Source: Bacteroidota bacterium
Lineage (GTDB): Bacteria > Bacteroidota > Bacteroidia > JABDFU01
Direction: 5' to 3'
DNA length: 34,256 bases
Assembly (NCBI GenBank): GCA_016183775.1
Contig: JACPDY010000088.1
Span: forward strand, 1 to 34,256
Part shown: piece by piece, positions 18,731 through 28,246 of the stretch
Layout: the number at the start of each line of letters is the position of its first letter
How positions within the stretch are numbered: position 1 is the stretch's first letter
Notes under the pieces: model-generated
Told to the model about the DNA's origin: nothing
Seen by the model: the letters and a program-made list of their open reading frames with translations, nothing else
Database searches by the model: none
Program-made: the position numbers and the translations under genes

Positions 18731-21700
18731 TCACGGTGCAGTTAAATTAACATTTAAACTACAGCCATTTTTATCTTTAATATTTATGGTATAGTTTCCA
18801 GGACAAAGTTGATTCTTGTACCTGTTTGTGTATCCGTCGGGCCAAGAGTATGTATACGGGCTTGTTCCGCCTGTTGCACTAACCATTAGCCACTCTTTAC
18901 AGCCACAACCTGCGCAACTGGCAGTACCCTTGATAAATTGTCCGATTAATGCCGGCGGCGAAATCAGAACGGCAGTAGAAGTTCCTGTACAACCATTACT
19001 GTCCGTTATTGTTACTGTATAATTTCCTGCCGTCAAACCTGAAACTGTTGAACCTGATCCGCCTGAGGTGGACCAAGTGTAAACGTAAGGCGAACTACCT
19101 CCGGCTCCTGCAGCTGTGATCGAACCGTTACCTCCACTACAATTTATAGTTGATACAGTTGTTATTACAGTAATTGCCGGATTTATAGTCACTACCGCGG
19201 AAGAAGTGGATGTTTTGCCTCCTGTATCTTTTATTGTTACCGTATACATTGTGGTTGACACCGGACATGTATTTATGTTTTGTGTAGTTGCTCCGTTACT
19301 CCATGTATAAGTATAAGGTGATGTGCCACCGGTTGGAACAGATGTAACAGTAGCACAACTACCGGGACAAACAGAACTGCCTGTGGTAGTAATTGTGGGG
19401 CCGGAACAATTTATAACAGTGATATTTACTAATTTACTATCGTTACAGCTACCATTACCAATATTAAGATTCACGCCATATGTACCCGCAGACAGGAATG
19501 TATACGAGAAATTACTTGTTGTGCCAGAAACATTAATTGGGCTAATGAACCAGTTATATGTTATTCCACTTCCTGGTTGTGTACCAATGTTAGTAAATGT
19601 TACCAAAGAACCCAAACATGCCAGAGAAGGAACTGTAAAATCGGAAAAGACCGGTTTATTTATTTGTAACTGGAATGTTCGGGTTGTAATACACCCGGTA
19701 GCATCTGAAACAGATACGGTATAGTACCCAGCCGCAACATTTACTATACTACTGTTTGTACTCCCATTACTCCAATTATAAGTATATGGAAGAATACCTC
19801 CATGAGGTGTAACAGATGCCTGTGCCTGTACACTGCAACTTCCATCAAATGAAGATGTGTCAAGTGGAAGAGGTAGTTTCTGTACATTAACCGCGCCCGT
19901 TGCAGTGCATCCGTTAGCATCGTTAATAGTAACAACATAGGTACCCGCATTTAACCCTGAAACACTTACGGTAGTTTTCCCATTACTCCAAAGATAATTA
20001 TAAGGTGAAGTGCCATTTACCGCAGAGGCTGTTGCTGTTGCTGCATCTGGAGGACAAGTCCATTTTGGAAGTGAGAATCCAACACCCAATAGTGGAGACT
20101 GTGTAACAACAACTGTTGAAATTGAAACACAAGCTCCATCACTTACCGTTAAAGTATACGTACCAGGAGCATTAACTGAAGGGGTAAAAGTATTGGCTCC
20201 ACTAACAATTCCGGGACCTGTCCAGGATGGTATTGCCCCAATAGTAGACGATGATCCATTTAAAATTTTTACTGGATTTGTGCAGGTGATTGTCTGCATT
20301 AGCCCCGCGTTCACATTCGGCTTCGATCCCGTATTTGTTATGTTAATAGTAAAAGATGTACTACAGCCGTTAGACCCGGTAATAACATATATGTGAGTAC
20401 CCACTGAAACAGAAGAAACAGTATAGGGTGTGTTTACGTTAGATGCTATTGTAATAACCCCTTCAGAAATTGTATAGACAGGGTTACCATTTGTTACACT
20501 GGTAATAACAAACGAACCTGTGGACGAAGAACATGAGGCATTAACAATTGTAATATTAGGTACAAAAGTCGCCGCGGGACCAGCAATAGTGAAATTTCCG
20601 TATAATGTATCACATGTCATAGTTACGGTATAGGTATAAGTTCCGGGACAAAGATTATTTACAGTATTCGAGGATGAAGAAGTATTGATTGTTTGCATAC
20701 CATTATTATAGTAATAACTAAATGGGGGTATTTTGCAGCCTGCTACCAAATTTAATGTAGCTGACCCATTACAAGCGCAGGAAACTGCAGAGCTTGTTGT
20801 AACACTTACTGTTTGTGTTGATGCCACTGATAATCCGCAACTTTTTATGTTAAATTGTGAAATTGTTGCATCTCCTTCAATCCCCACCACCCCTCCACAA
20901 GTAGTTTGGAAAGCGCCAGGCGTTACAGGGTATGTACAGGCAGATGTTCCGGCCAAATATGCATAACAACCAAAAACGCTAATACAGCCTCCCCCACCAT
21001 GTCCACTCTCATTATTAGGACTTGATGAGTTTCCAGTACCAATAAAACCCGAACATAAAAGGTTACCGGCCTGATCGAGAGTAGTAATAAAATTATCTTC
21101 AGTACCAGCAAATACTGTTTGATAAGCACAAGAAGTAACAGGAAAATTATGACTGTATGTATCTCCTCCAACAACAATATTATTATTCACATCACAATCA
21201 ACGCCCATTGGTTCTTCGTCATATGGACTGCCACTACCTGTACCTCCAAGTAAAGTTCCCCATTTGCGAACACCGTTCGCATCAAATTTTGCTACAAATC
21301 CGTCAGCATACCCTCCTCCAAAAGCTGTTTGAAACGCTCCTGCGGTGGCAAAAAGACCAATCCCTCCTGGGCCACAGGTGCTTCCTACGATAATAATATC
21401 TCCTGCACCATCTACAGCTATTGCAGCCCCAAAATCAACCTGATTTCCTCCATAATAAGTTGCCCAAAGCCGATTTCCACCAGGTAAAAATTTTGCCAGG
21501 AAGGCATCAGTATTAATCACATTACTTATCGAACCTCCTCCAAATATAAATTGATGGCACCCAGCTGTCACAGGAAAATTTCCCTGTGTAGCACCGGTAA
21601 TATAAATTTCATTAGTCACTTGGTCTACCGCAATTCCATTTCCTTTATCGTTATTTACATTGGGAGAATTGTTTCCTCCAAAATACGTACCCCAGATACG

Positions 21701-23185
21701 TTGTCCATTAGGTTGAAATTTAACTATGAAGACATTTATTTTTGAAGTTGCTGATCCTCCTAGTGCCGACTGAAATGCCCCAGCAGTACTAATACCTGCT
21801 GCAGAACTTGTTTCACCAACCCCAACAATATTATTTTGGTTATCGGTGCGCACATCGCGAATTACACCATTATAAAATGTAGAAAATTGGCGCATTCCTA
21901 AATTATTTAATTTAACAATGAAACCTATACCGTAAAAAGGTTGATGTACAACGTTTAGTCCAACATTCCCTATAGGGAATCCAGCAACAGCATTACCACA
22001 AAATATAACATTATTTGAAGCATCGGAACAGATACCTAGTCCCTGGCTAGCACCATAATACGTGGCAAAATTCCGTATATTTCCATTTGATTGAAAACTA
22101 ACAACAAACGCGTCGGAGTATGAAGCAGCGGAAAAAGCTGTTTGAAATACACCGACTGTAACCGGGAAATTAATCGATGATGTTCTACCGGTGGTTATTA
22201 TATTACCCAGTTTATCATTTGCATTAGCCACGGCCACATCGGCTCCGCTCCCGCCATAATATGTTATCCATGGGTCAATGATAAGCGGATAATTCCTATT
22301 ATAATTTGATATGTTAAATCCTATTCGTGTGTTTCCATTTTCTTCAGATAAGCGTTTATATGTTGATCTTATTGCAATTTCCTTTCCGTCAATATTTTGA
22401 TAAACTTTTGGAATCCATTCAAGTACTACACCCATTTCTGTTTTAACTTGTATTTTATCTTCATTCATTAAAATATTATCCATCCCGGAATAAGTCAATT
22501 TTATATCTCCTGGACGGCCGCCAGGATTAACAATTATATCGTATTTCAATCCGTGCTCTTTTCCTCCATAGTACACAATATCAATTCCTTTGTAAACATT
22601 TTTGTAAGTTATCTTATTATATTGAGTTATCCCTGTAATTCCCTCAGGACAATATGCCTTGTAAAAATTTACTAACCCCGGAATTTTATCGTTATTTATT
22701 GTTTGAATGTTTTCATTACATCCCGAAAAATTAACATCTACCCTGTATCCTTTCAGGGTAGAATTTTGCATGAAATTATCCTTATAAAGTTGTTCATCGG
22801 CTTCGTCTCTTATCAAGCCTTTGCTAATCGCTTCATCGGCGTTTTCCTCCGCATTTCGAATTAAATCAGCCATATTAGTTATCACATAGCTGATACCTGT
22901 TTTACGTATGTAAACATCAGTTCCGCCACCGTCACCTTTATATAAAACATCAGGCCGAAGTTGTTTGTTCATATCAATAATCTGTCCTTTGTTTTCGGTA
23001 AAGCACATGCCGTTCCCCATTAAAGACGGTGCAATGGCTGAAGGGAAGACCGATCCGGGTTTGGGCGCTTCATAACCAAAATTTTCTTGCGCTTTAACTA
23101 CCTGAAGAGTTAAGGTTGAAATAAATAGCAAAAAGGGGAAAACAGCAGGTAAAGGCAAATATAATATATGTGAAAATTTTCTCAT
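18731..23185 (-). CDS. Large secreted SBBP-propeller/SprB-repeat protein, paralog D
   Basis: Paralog of A-C, 1484 aa from the ATG at 23185, which gives a good signal peptide (MRKFSHILYLPLPAVFPFLL, then about VVKAQENFG); an ATG at 23209 is also in frame. The N-terminal domain has FTENKGQI, NVYKGIDIVYYGG and LKYDIIVNPGGR. Seven SBBP repeats follow, more diverged than in A (TYYGGSGAD, ATYYGASQG, STFYNGVIRD, GTYFGGNN, ATYYGGNQVD, GTLLGGTG, SGFIGTGN). A long chain of Ig/SprB units comes next, including a PKD-like unit (SGTTSNFSYTFLSAGTY) shared with B. The protein ends with the two shared Ig units and the C-terminal module (CAGCGCKEW, RYKNQLCPG, KDKNGCS). The stop codon lies at the point where the T9SS sorting-domain relic begins. 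The esterase gene ends 66 bases before the alternative start (23209), so D may be its downstream operon partner. Confidence 0.88.
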   Translation of the reverse strand: MRKFSHILYLPLPAVFPFLLFISTLTLQVVKAQENFGYEAPKPGSVFPSAIAPSLMGNGMCFTENKGQIIDMNKQLRPDVLYKGDGGGTDVYIRKTGISYVITNMADLIRNAEENADEAISKGLIRDEADEQLYKDNFMQNSTLKGYRVDVNFSGCNENIQTINNDKIPGLVNFYKAYCPEGITGITQYNKITYKNVYKGIDIVYYGGKEHGLKYDIIVNPGGRPGDIKLTYSGMDNILMNEDKIQVKTEMGVVLEWIPKVYQNIDGKEIAIRSTYKRLSEENGNTRIGFNISNYNRNYPLIIDPWITYYGGSGADVAVANANDKLGNIITTGRTSSINFPVTVGVFQTAFSAASYSDAFVVSFQSNGNIRNFATYYGASQGLGICSDASNNVIFCGNAVAGFPIGNVGLNVVHQPFYGIGFIVKLNNLGMRQFSTFYNGVIRDVRTDNQNNIVGVGETSSAAGISTAGAFQSALGGSATSKINVFIVKFQPNGQRIWGTYFGGNNSPNVNNDKGNGIAVDQVTNEIYITGATQGNFPVTAGCHQFIFGGGSISNVINTDAFLAKFLPGGNRLWATYYGGNQVDFGAAIAVDGAGDIIIVGSTCGPGGIGLFATAGAFQTAFGGGYADGFVAKFDANGVRKWGTLLGGTGSGSPYDEEPMGVDCDVNNNIVVGGDTYSHNFPVTSCAYQTVFAGTEDNFITTLDQAGNLLCSGFIGTGNSSSPNNESGHGGGGCISVFGCYAYLAGTSACTYPVTPGAFQTTCGGVVGIEGDATISQFNIKSCGLSVASTQTVSVTTSSAVSCACNGSATLNLVAGCKIPPFSYYYNNGMQTINTSSSSNTVNNLCPGTYTYTVTMTCDTLYGNFTIAGPAATFVPNITIVNASCSSSTGSFVITSVTNGNPVYTISEGVITIASNVNTPYTVSSVSVGTHIYVITGSNGCSTSFTINITNTGSKPNVNAGLMQTITCTNPVKILNGSSSTIGAIPSWTGPGIVSGANTFTPSVNAPGTYTLTVSDGACVSISTVVVTQSPLLGVGFSLPKWTCPPDAATATASAVNGTSPYNYLWSNGKTTVSVSGLNAGTYVVTINDANGCTATGAVNVQKLPLPLDTSSFDGSCSVQAQASVTPHGGILPYTYNWSNGSTNSSIVNVAAGYYTVSVSDATGCITTRTFQLQINKPVFSDFTVPSLACLGSLVTFTNIGTQPGSGITYNWFISPINVSGTTSNFSYTFLSAGTYGVNLNIGNGSCNDSKLVNITVINCSGPTITTTGSSVCPGSCATVTSVPTGGTSPYTYTWSNGATTQNINTCPVSTTMYTVTIKDTGGKTSTSSAVVTINPAITVITTVSTINCSGGNGSITAAGAGGSSPYVYTWSTSGGSGSTVSGLTAGNYTVTITDSNGCTGTSTAVLISPPALIGQFIKGTASCAGCGCKEWLMVSATGGTSPYTYSWPDGYTNRYKNQLCPGNYTINIKDKNGCSLNVNLTAP
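18996..19041 (-). repeat. 46-base identical tract shared with paralog C (13558-13603)
   Basis: Partner of the C tract; identical over all 46 bases by eye, in the Ig unit preceding the C-terminal module. Confidence 0.75.
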
Positions 23186-23275
23186 AACAATACTAATTAA
23201 CTTACACATTCTTTTTAGCTGAAGAAAAGTACAAAAAAAGATTTTTGATAAATACCGTATTAACCCGCCTCTGAT

Positions 23276-25213
23276 TTAATGATTAATCAGTATTTTTTTC
23301 ATTGTGGCATTATCTCCGGTCATCAGCTTCATCAAATATAACCCATTTTCAAAGCCGCTTAAATCAATTGCTTCCACATATTTCATTTGCGCACCCGTTT
23401 CAAGCAATTTTTTGTATATGAGCTGCCCGGCGAGGTTATGCACTTCTATTTCTACCATTTTCTCCGGAATATTTTCAAGCATCAGTTCAAATTTTCCGTT
23501 CCCCGGATTGGGAAACACATTTGCGGAAAACAATTCATTTCCATCGGAAACCCCCGTGGTTATTGAATTACTGATATTTATATCATCAATATATAACATA
23601 TTCTGATAACCTGTTGTATTGCGAAACTTGATCCGGACATTTGAAAATGAAGCAGAGCTATTCAATGGAATGATCTCGTTTCTCCATTGATCAGACGCAG
23701 GAACAAACCGTGTTGTACTGAAAGCCGGAGTCGCAGTGATGAGGCTTGCGCCATATTTTTTATACAGGCTTTTATAAGTAGCCCCGCAATCGGTTGAGAT
23801 CAGCACTTCAAGCGTATCTTTTTTATAATTAAGAGTCGGATCGGCATAGGCCTGGTAAGCCATCCAGAATGAGAGAACTGGTGATACTGCCGAAGAAAGA
23901 TCGATCGGATAAATAATAGATTCATCGATCGCTCCGGTAATAACATAATCGTAATTATTTACTACCAGTGAGGAAGCTCCCGTTTTTCCTGCAGTATTTG
24001 TTATCATCCAGCTTATATATCCATCCGGATTATTCAACATCCATCCCGGAAGCGTTGTGTTTTCGAAACTTTCAGCAAGCGGTAATGGTACGCCCGTAAG
24101 CATGGTTCCGAAAGTTGAAAACACTGTATCATTAACAATATTCATGTCCGTTATTCCATTGGGCTTTTTTACCCAAACTTTAAGCTTATGTGTGCCTGAT
24201 GATAAAGAGATTGAAGGAAGCGTATAAGATTCGGAAGATAATGACGGCAACTTGCCGGTCCAGTTTATATTATTGACTGATCCTGCATCAATGCTGTAAC
24301 TTATAGTAGCGGATTTCAGCGTATCCTTTGCTCTGTTCTGAATGATCAATGAAGGTGCAACATTAGAACTGCAATAATAGTAGTCCGAGGCGGTTTTCAG
24401 ATTATGCAGACCGGCATCAACAGAAGGCATGTTTGTAAAAAAATTACCGGCAAAATCCATACATCCGAATTGTTGCGCCTGCGGGGGCAGTGTATGTCCC
24501 ATGCCGGCAATGATATTGAGCGTTGCAGCGGCATTTGAATCAAGCATAATGTTATAGGCCCGTTTTACAGTGTTAACATAATAATCCTGATCACCCACCG
24601 TCATGCAGATCGGTATTTTTTTAGCATTGCTATAGTTATATTGGAAAGAGGTTTTATTTTCTACATCTGCGATAGATTGAACTGCAGGTGTCCACAGAAA
24701 TAATCCTTTAAATAGTTTATAATTATCGAGTCCGTATTTAAGCGCGCTTCTTCCGCCCAAGGAGAATCCATTAAGATAAATATTGGTAGTATCAATATTG
24801 TACCATTTAATTGTTGAGTCGCGTGCAACGCGAATTATTTCCTGGTAACCCCAGGGTGAATAAAAATTTTTATCCGGGGTGCTTTGGTTACCATCAGGAC
24901 ATACAATGATACAGTTGTACAGAGGCGAAGTTGAAGCAGTTGAATTGGCCTGAATAGAATTTCTGTACTGGGTTCCGTTCCCGCCACTCCCATGCAACCC
25001 GATGACCAGTTTATATTTAGTAGCAGAAGAATAGGTTGTTGGCACATAATAAGCCAAAGTCCGCGCCCCTCCAAACTGAACTGTTTTGGTAAAGCTTCCT
25101 GTTGTTTGAGCGGTAAGAAGGGATTGAATAAACAATATTGAAAGAATTAACACTTTAATAGTGCTTCTTTTAAAAAAAAGTTCCCTAAAAAGATTTTCGT
25201 TTCTATATTTCAT
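23276..25213 (-). CDS. Secreted alpha/beta-hydrolase (esterase/PHB-depolymerase-like) with T9SS type A sorting domain
   Basis: A 645-aa secreted esterase, probably acting on polyesters or plant-wall esters; the substrate is not readable from sequence. The signal peptide covers residues 1-35 (VLILSILFIQSLLTA, then QTTG). The hydrolase domain is about 40-255: oxyanion-region IGLHGSGGNG, nucleophile elbow NGFSLGGRS with Ser151, probable acid Asp210 in VGDQDYYV, and His240 in GMGHTLPP. A CARDB-like Ig domain (about 285-370) and a jelly-roll/choice-of-anchor-J-like domain (about 378-548, FENTTLPGWML to YIDDINI) follow. The C-terminal T9SS type A sorting domain is residues 565-645 (NVFPNPGNGKFEL to MKKILINH). 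Type IX secretion is therefore the expected route to the cell surface. This intact sorting domain is the closest relative in the window of the relic downstream of D. Family: LpqC/feruloyl-esterase-type hydrolases. Confidence 0.9.
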   Translation of the reverse strand: MKYRNENLFRELFFKRSTIKVLILSILFIQSLLTAQTTGSFTKTVQFGGARTLAYYVPTTYSSATKYKLVIGLHGSGGNGTQYRNSIQANSTASTSPLYNCIIVCPDGNQSTPDKNFYSPWGYQEIIRVARDSTIKWYNIDTTNIYLNGFSLGGRSALKYGLDNYKLFKGLFLWTPAVQSIADVENKTSFQYNYSNAKKIPICMTVGDQDYYVNTVKRAYNIMLDSNAAATLNIIAGMGHTLPPQAQQFGCMDFAGNFFTNMPSVDAGLHNLKTASDYYYCSSNVAPSLIIQNRAKDTLKSATISYSIDAGSVNNINWTGKLPSLSSESYTLPSISLSSGTHKLKVWVKKPNGITDMNIVNDTVFSTFGTMLTGVPLPLAESFENTTLPGWMLNNPDGYISWMITNTAGKTGASSLVVNNYDYVITGAIDESIIYPIDLSSAVSPVLSFWMAYQAYADPTLNYKKDTLEVLISTDCGATYKSLYKKYGASLITATPAFSTTRFVPASDQWRNEIIPLNSSASFSNVRIKFRNTTGYQNMLYIDDINISNSITTGVSDGNELFSANVFPNPGNGKFELMLENIPEKMVEIEVHNLAGQLIYKKLLETGAQMKYVEAIDLSGFENGLYLMKLMTGDNATMKKILINH

Positions 25214-25511
25214 ATCTTTTCATTTTGAATATTGTTTATCAGTCAGATCTATTATTAATGGAAGTTAGCTCCAATCTCTGCTAAAATCAATTCATAATTA
25301 AGTATATTTCTATATTTCAAAAACACATGCTATATTTATGTTATTTTAACATTAGAGTTGTAATGCTGAGCATATATCACTAAATACACAATAATTACAG
25401 AATAAATAAGACTGATCTAAAATTCAAAGACAATAAATAATCAACTTATTATCAGATATTTTTTACCGTTTTCTATATTTCTATTTATAAATATTTACTA
25501 AATTAAGTCGT

Positions 25512-27017
25512 ATGAATTATGACAAAGTACTGGCTGATCTTATTAAAGGACTAAATAAATCCGAAAAACGTTATTTTAAAATAGATGCCGGCCGACACAC
25601 TATAGGCGAGGAAAACAATTATGTAAAGCTCTTTAACCTGTTCGAACGGCAGGAGGATCACTCAAAAGTGTTTGCCAAAACACCGGCTAAAAATTTATCC
25701 GCTACAAAAAGACATTTGTACCAGACTGTGCTTAAAAGTATGAGAGGGTATTCTGAAAAATTCTCCGGATTTCAACTGATAAACGGGATACTTAGTGATG
25801 TATCCTATTTGTATTCCAAGGGACTTTATTCGCAATGCCAGCTACTTCTTGATAAGGCAAAAAAAATCGCCTATGACTATGAGCGATTTGAACAATTGAT
25901 CACCATAATTTTTTGGCAAAAAATATTTTCAGGTGCAGATCCCTCTGATAAGGGCTATAGAAGCTTACAAAAACTGCATCAGGAAGATCAAAAGATATTA
26001 AGGATATTACAAGACATTGATGAATTAGAAGTTGTGGAACATGAGATCCTGAGCTTTGGCAGACGCAAGGGTTTTGCCCGTACAAAGAAAGAAATCAAAA
26101 GAATGCATCGATTTATGACCAGGCCAATTTTAAAAAATTCTCCCAAAAACAGGCCGCTGAGAGTGAATGTACCTTATTATGTGGCCTACAGCCTTTATTT
26201 TGCCGATACACATCAAATGGCAAAAAGCTATAATTACAGGAAGAAAGCTGTTGAATTATACGAATCGAAACCATTGCTTGTCAGTGAGTATTTCAAAAGT
26301 TATATGGGCCTCATGCACAACCTGATGGTCAGTCAGCGGAAATTAAAAAAATTTACCGGATTACTCGAAAGTATTGAAAGATTGAGAAGCACGCCGACCG
26401 ACTCCCTGCATAAAGCATCGGCTATCTTTTCCGCAAGTTATATCTCCGAATTGAATCTTTACGTGAACAGGGGGCAGTTTGAAAATGGCATCAAATTAGT
26501 TCCCGAAATTGAAAAAGGCTTAAGAGATTTTAAAGATCAACTTTCGAACGAACATGTATTAATTTTTCAATGCAATATCGCCTACATGTATTTTGGAAAT
26601 GAAGAATTCAGATCAGCATTGAAATGGTTAAACTATATTCTGCAAAATGAAGACAAATACCTACGTGAAGACGTGCAGGTTTTTGTCAGAATTCTAAGTC
26701 TGATTATTCACTATGAACTGGATAATCCGGATGTTGTTACTTATTACGAAAGAGCGGTCACCAGATTTTTAACGAAGAAAAGTCACAGGTTGAAAACCGA
26801 GAAAGCAGTTTTGAATTTTGTTAAAAGAAACATTCAAAAAACTAATACTAAGGAAGAGCTTAGTCGTACATTCCTTAAATTAAAAAATGAAATAAAAGAA
26901 TATTTTAAAGATCCGATTGAAAACAGGATCCGGGAAGATTTCGACATTCTTTCCTGGATAAACAGTAAAATTGAAGGTCGACCGTTTGCAGAGATGATCA
27001 GAAATAAATATAAATAA
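25512..27017 (+). CDS. Helical-repeat (TPR-like) protein, intact member of a three-copy family
   Basis: 501 aa, with no signal peptide or membrane segment, so probably cytoplasmic. The sequence is a series of amphipathic helix pairs rich in Leu/Tyr/Lys, consistent with a TPR-like solenoid, although no single repeat is a clean TPR match. Family markers are LNKSEKRYFKIDAG near the N-terminus, YSKGLYSQCQLLLDKAKKIA at residues 101-120, SALKWLNYIL, and the end motif DILSWINSKIEGRPFAEM. The same markers occur in the broken copy at 11838-13284 and the truncated copy at 32891-34120, so this is the reference copy. The 298 bases between it and the divergent esterase are AT-rich and show no clear -33/-7 promoter. 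It converges with the FKBP operon, 21 bases apart. Function unknown; such proteins usually mediate protein-protein contacts. Confidence 0.85.
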   Translation: MNYDKVLADLIKGLNKSEKRYFKIDAGRHTIGEENNYVKLFNLFERQEDHSKVFAKTPAKNLSATKRHLYQTVLKSMRGYSEKFSGFQLINGILSDVSYLYSKGLYSQCQLLLDKAKKIAYDYERFEQLITIIFWQKIFSGADPSDKGYRSLQKLHQEDQKILRILQDIDELEVVEHEILSFGRRKGFARTKKEIKRMHRFMTRPILKNSPKNRPLRVNVPYYVAYSLYFADTHQMAKSYNYRKKAVELYESKPLLVSEYFKSYMGLMHNLMVSQRKLKKFTGLLESIERLRSTPTDSLHKASAIFSASYISELNLYVNRGQFENGIKLVPEIEKGLRDFKDQLSNEHVLIFQCNIAYMYFGNEEFRSALKWLNYILQNEDKYLREDVQVFVRILSLIIHYELDNPDVVTYYERAVTRFLTKKSHRLKTEKAVLNFVKRNIQKTNTKEELSRTFLKLKNEIKEYFKDPIENRIREDFDILSWINSKIEGRPFAEMIRNKYK

Positions 27018-27038
27018 ATTTTTCGGCTAGTCAGAATT

Positions 27039-28238
27039 CTACTTCACCTCCACCAACTCCACATCAAACGTCAACTGCGCTTTTGCCGGTATTATAGGGG
27101 GCCGGCCGGCTTCACCATAAGCCAGCTCATAAGGAATTATTAAACGCATTTTGTCGCCTACATTCATCATACCTATTCCTTCATCCCATCCCTTTATTAC
27201 TCTTCCCTGCCCTATAGGAAATTCAATAGGTTCACCGCGTTCAACAGATGAATCGAAAATTGTGCCATCATCTAAAAAGCCTGTGTAATGTACTTTAACA
27301 TTTTGCCCGGCTTCTGCTTTTGCTCCGCTGCCTTTATTTACAATAATATATTTTAATCCGCTGGTTGTTGTTTGAACTTCTTTTCCGGTTATATCATACA
27401 ATGTTGGCTTTATCGGGGCTTTTACTTCCAATAATTCTATATCTAAAAGAATTGTTGCTTTCGGCGGAATCACACCCTGGTAACCCTGCTCTCCATAAGC
27501 CAATTCGTATGGTATGATCAAACGGAATTTCTCACCCGTACGCATCAGCGAAACACCCTCATCCCATCCTTTTACAACCTGGTTTTTACCCAGCAAAAAA
27601 CTAAAAGGTTTACCTCTGTCAGCTGTAGCGTCAAAAATAGTTCCATCGGTAAAATGGGCTACATAGTTTATCACAGCCCTTCCGCCCTGTACGGGTTTTT
27701 CTCCTTTAGGGTTTGCCTGGGCAATAAGATATTTTAAACCACTTGCTGTTTTGACCGTGTCACGTTTTTTAATATCATATAATTTAACGCCTTCTGAAAC
27801 GCCCAGTAATTCAACATCAAATACAAGCGTAGAATTAGCAGGAATAGGCCCTGAATCCTGGTCACCATAACCTATTGCAGGTGGAATAATAAAAGTGGCT
27901 TTGTCGCCAACGTGCAGGTAGGCAATTCCCTCATCCCAACCTTTTATAACACGTCCGCGTCCCAGCATGAATTCAAAAGGCGTTCCACGCTTAACCGAAC
28001 TATCAAAAACAGTATCATTGGTAAACTTACCGGTGTAGTGCACTTTCACATTATCGCCCTTATGCGCCTGTGGACCATTGCCCTGTGAAGTAATGGTATA
28101 TTGAAGTCCGGAAGCTGTTTTTACAGTTTTAGGTTTGTCAACTTTTTTAGAAGTAACCTCAGCGGTCGGTTTGGTCTGTGCATGAGTACATATCATACCC
28201 GTAAAAAGTGCCAACCCTAAAATGAATATTTTTTGCAT
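27039..28238 (-). CDS. Exported FKBP-type peptidyl-prolyl isomerase with three FKBP domains
   Basis: Catalyses cis-trans isomerisation of prolyl bonds in the envelope. The 399 aa begin with a signal peptide (MQKIFILGLALFTGMICTHA, then QTKP). Three tandem FKBP domains follow at about residues 42-150, 160-272 and 285-399. Each has the family hallmarks: VHYTGKF or equivalent, DSSVKRGTPFEF, VIKGWDEGI and an IPPxxxYG-type loop (VVKGWDEGV in domain 2). Domains 1 and 3 resemble each other more than either resembles domain 2, where NYVAHFTDG replaces VHYTG. All three look catalytically plausible. No lipobox cysteine follows the signal peptide, so unlike its three upstream neighbours it is probably soluble in the periplasm. 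Last gene of a tightly packed operon, 8 bases after the preceding one. Confidence 0.92.
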   Translation of the reverse strand: MQKIFILGLALFTGMICTHAQTKPTAEVTSKKVDKPKTVKTASGLQYTITSQGNGPQAHKGDNVKVHYTGKFTNDTVFDSSVKRGTPFEFMLGRGRVIKGWDEGIAYLHVGDKATFIIPPAIGYGDQDSGPIPANSTLVFDVELLGVSEGVKLYDIKKRDTVKTASGLKYLIAQANPKGEKPVQGGRAVINYVAHFTDGTIFDATADRGKPFSFLLGKNQVVKGWDEGVSLMRTGEKFRLIIPYELAYGEQGYQGVIPPKATILLDIELLEVKAPIKPTLYDITGKEVQTTTSGLKYIIVNKGSGAKAEAGQNVKVHYTGFLDDGTIFDSSVERGEPIEFPIGQGRVIKGWDEGIGMMNVGDKMRLIIPYELAYGEAGRPPIIPAKAQLTFDVELVEVK

Positions 28239-28246
28239 AACAGTTT

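Noticed and set aside
25214-25511. Regulatory elements between the esterase and the intact helical-repeat gene
   Set aside because: The 298 bases are AT-rich, but I found no -33/-7 pair with proper spacing, no strong hairpin and no RNA gene.
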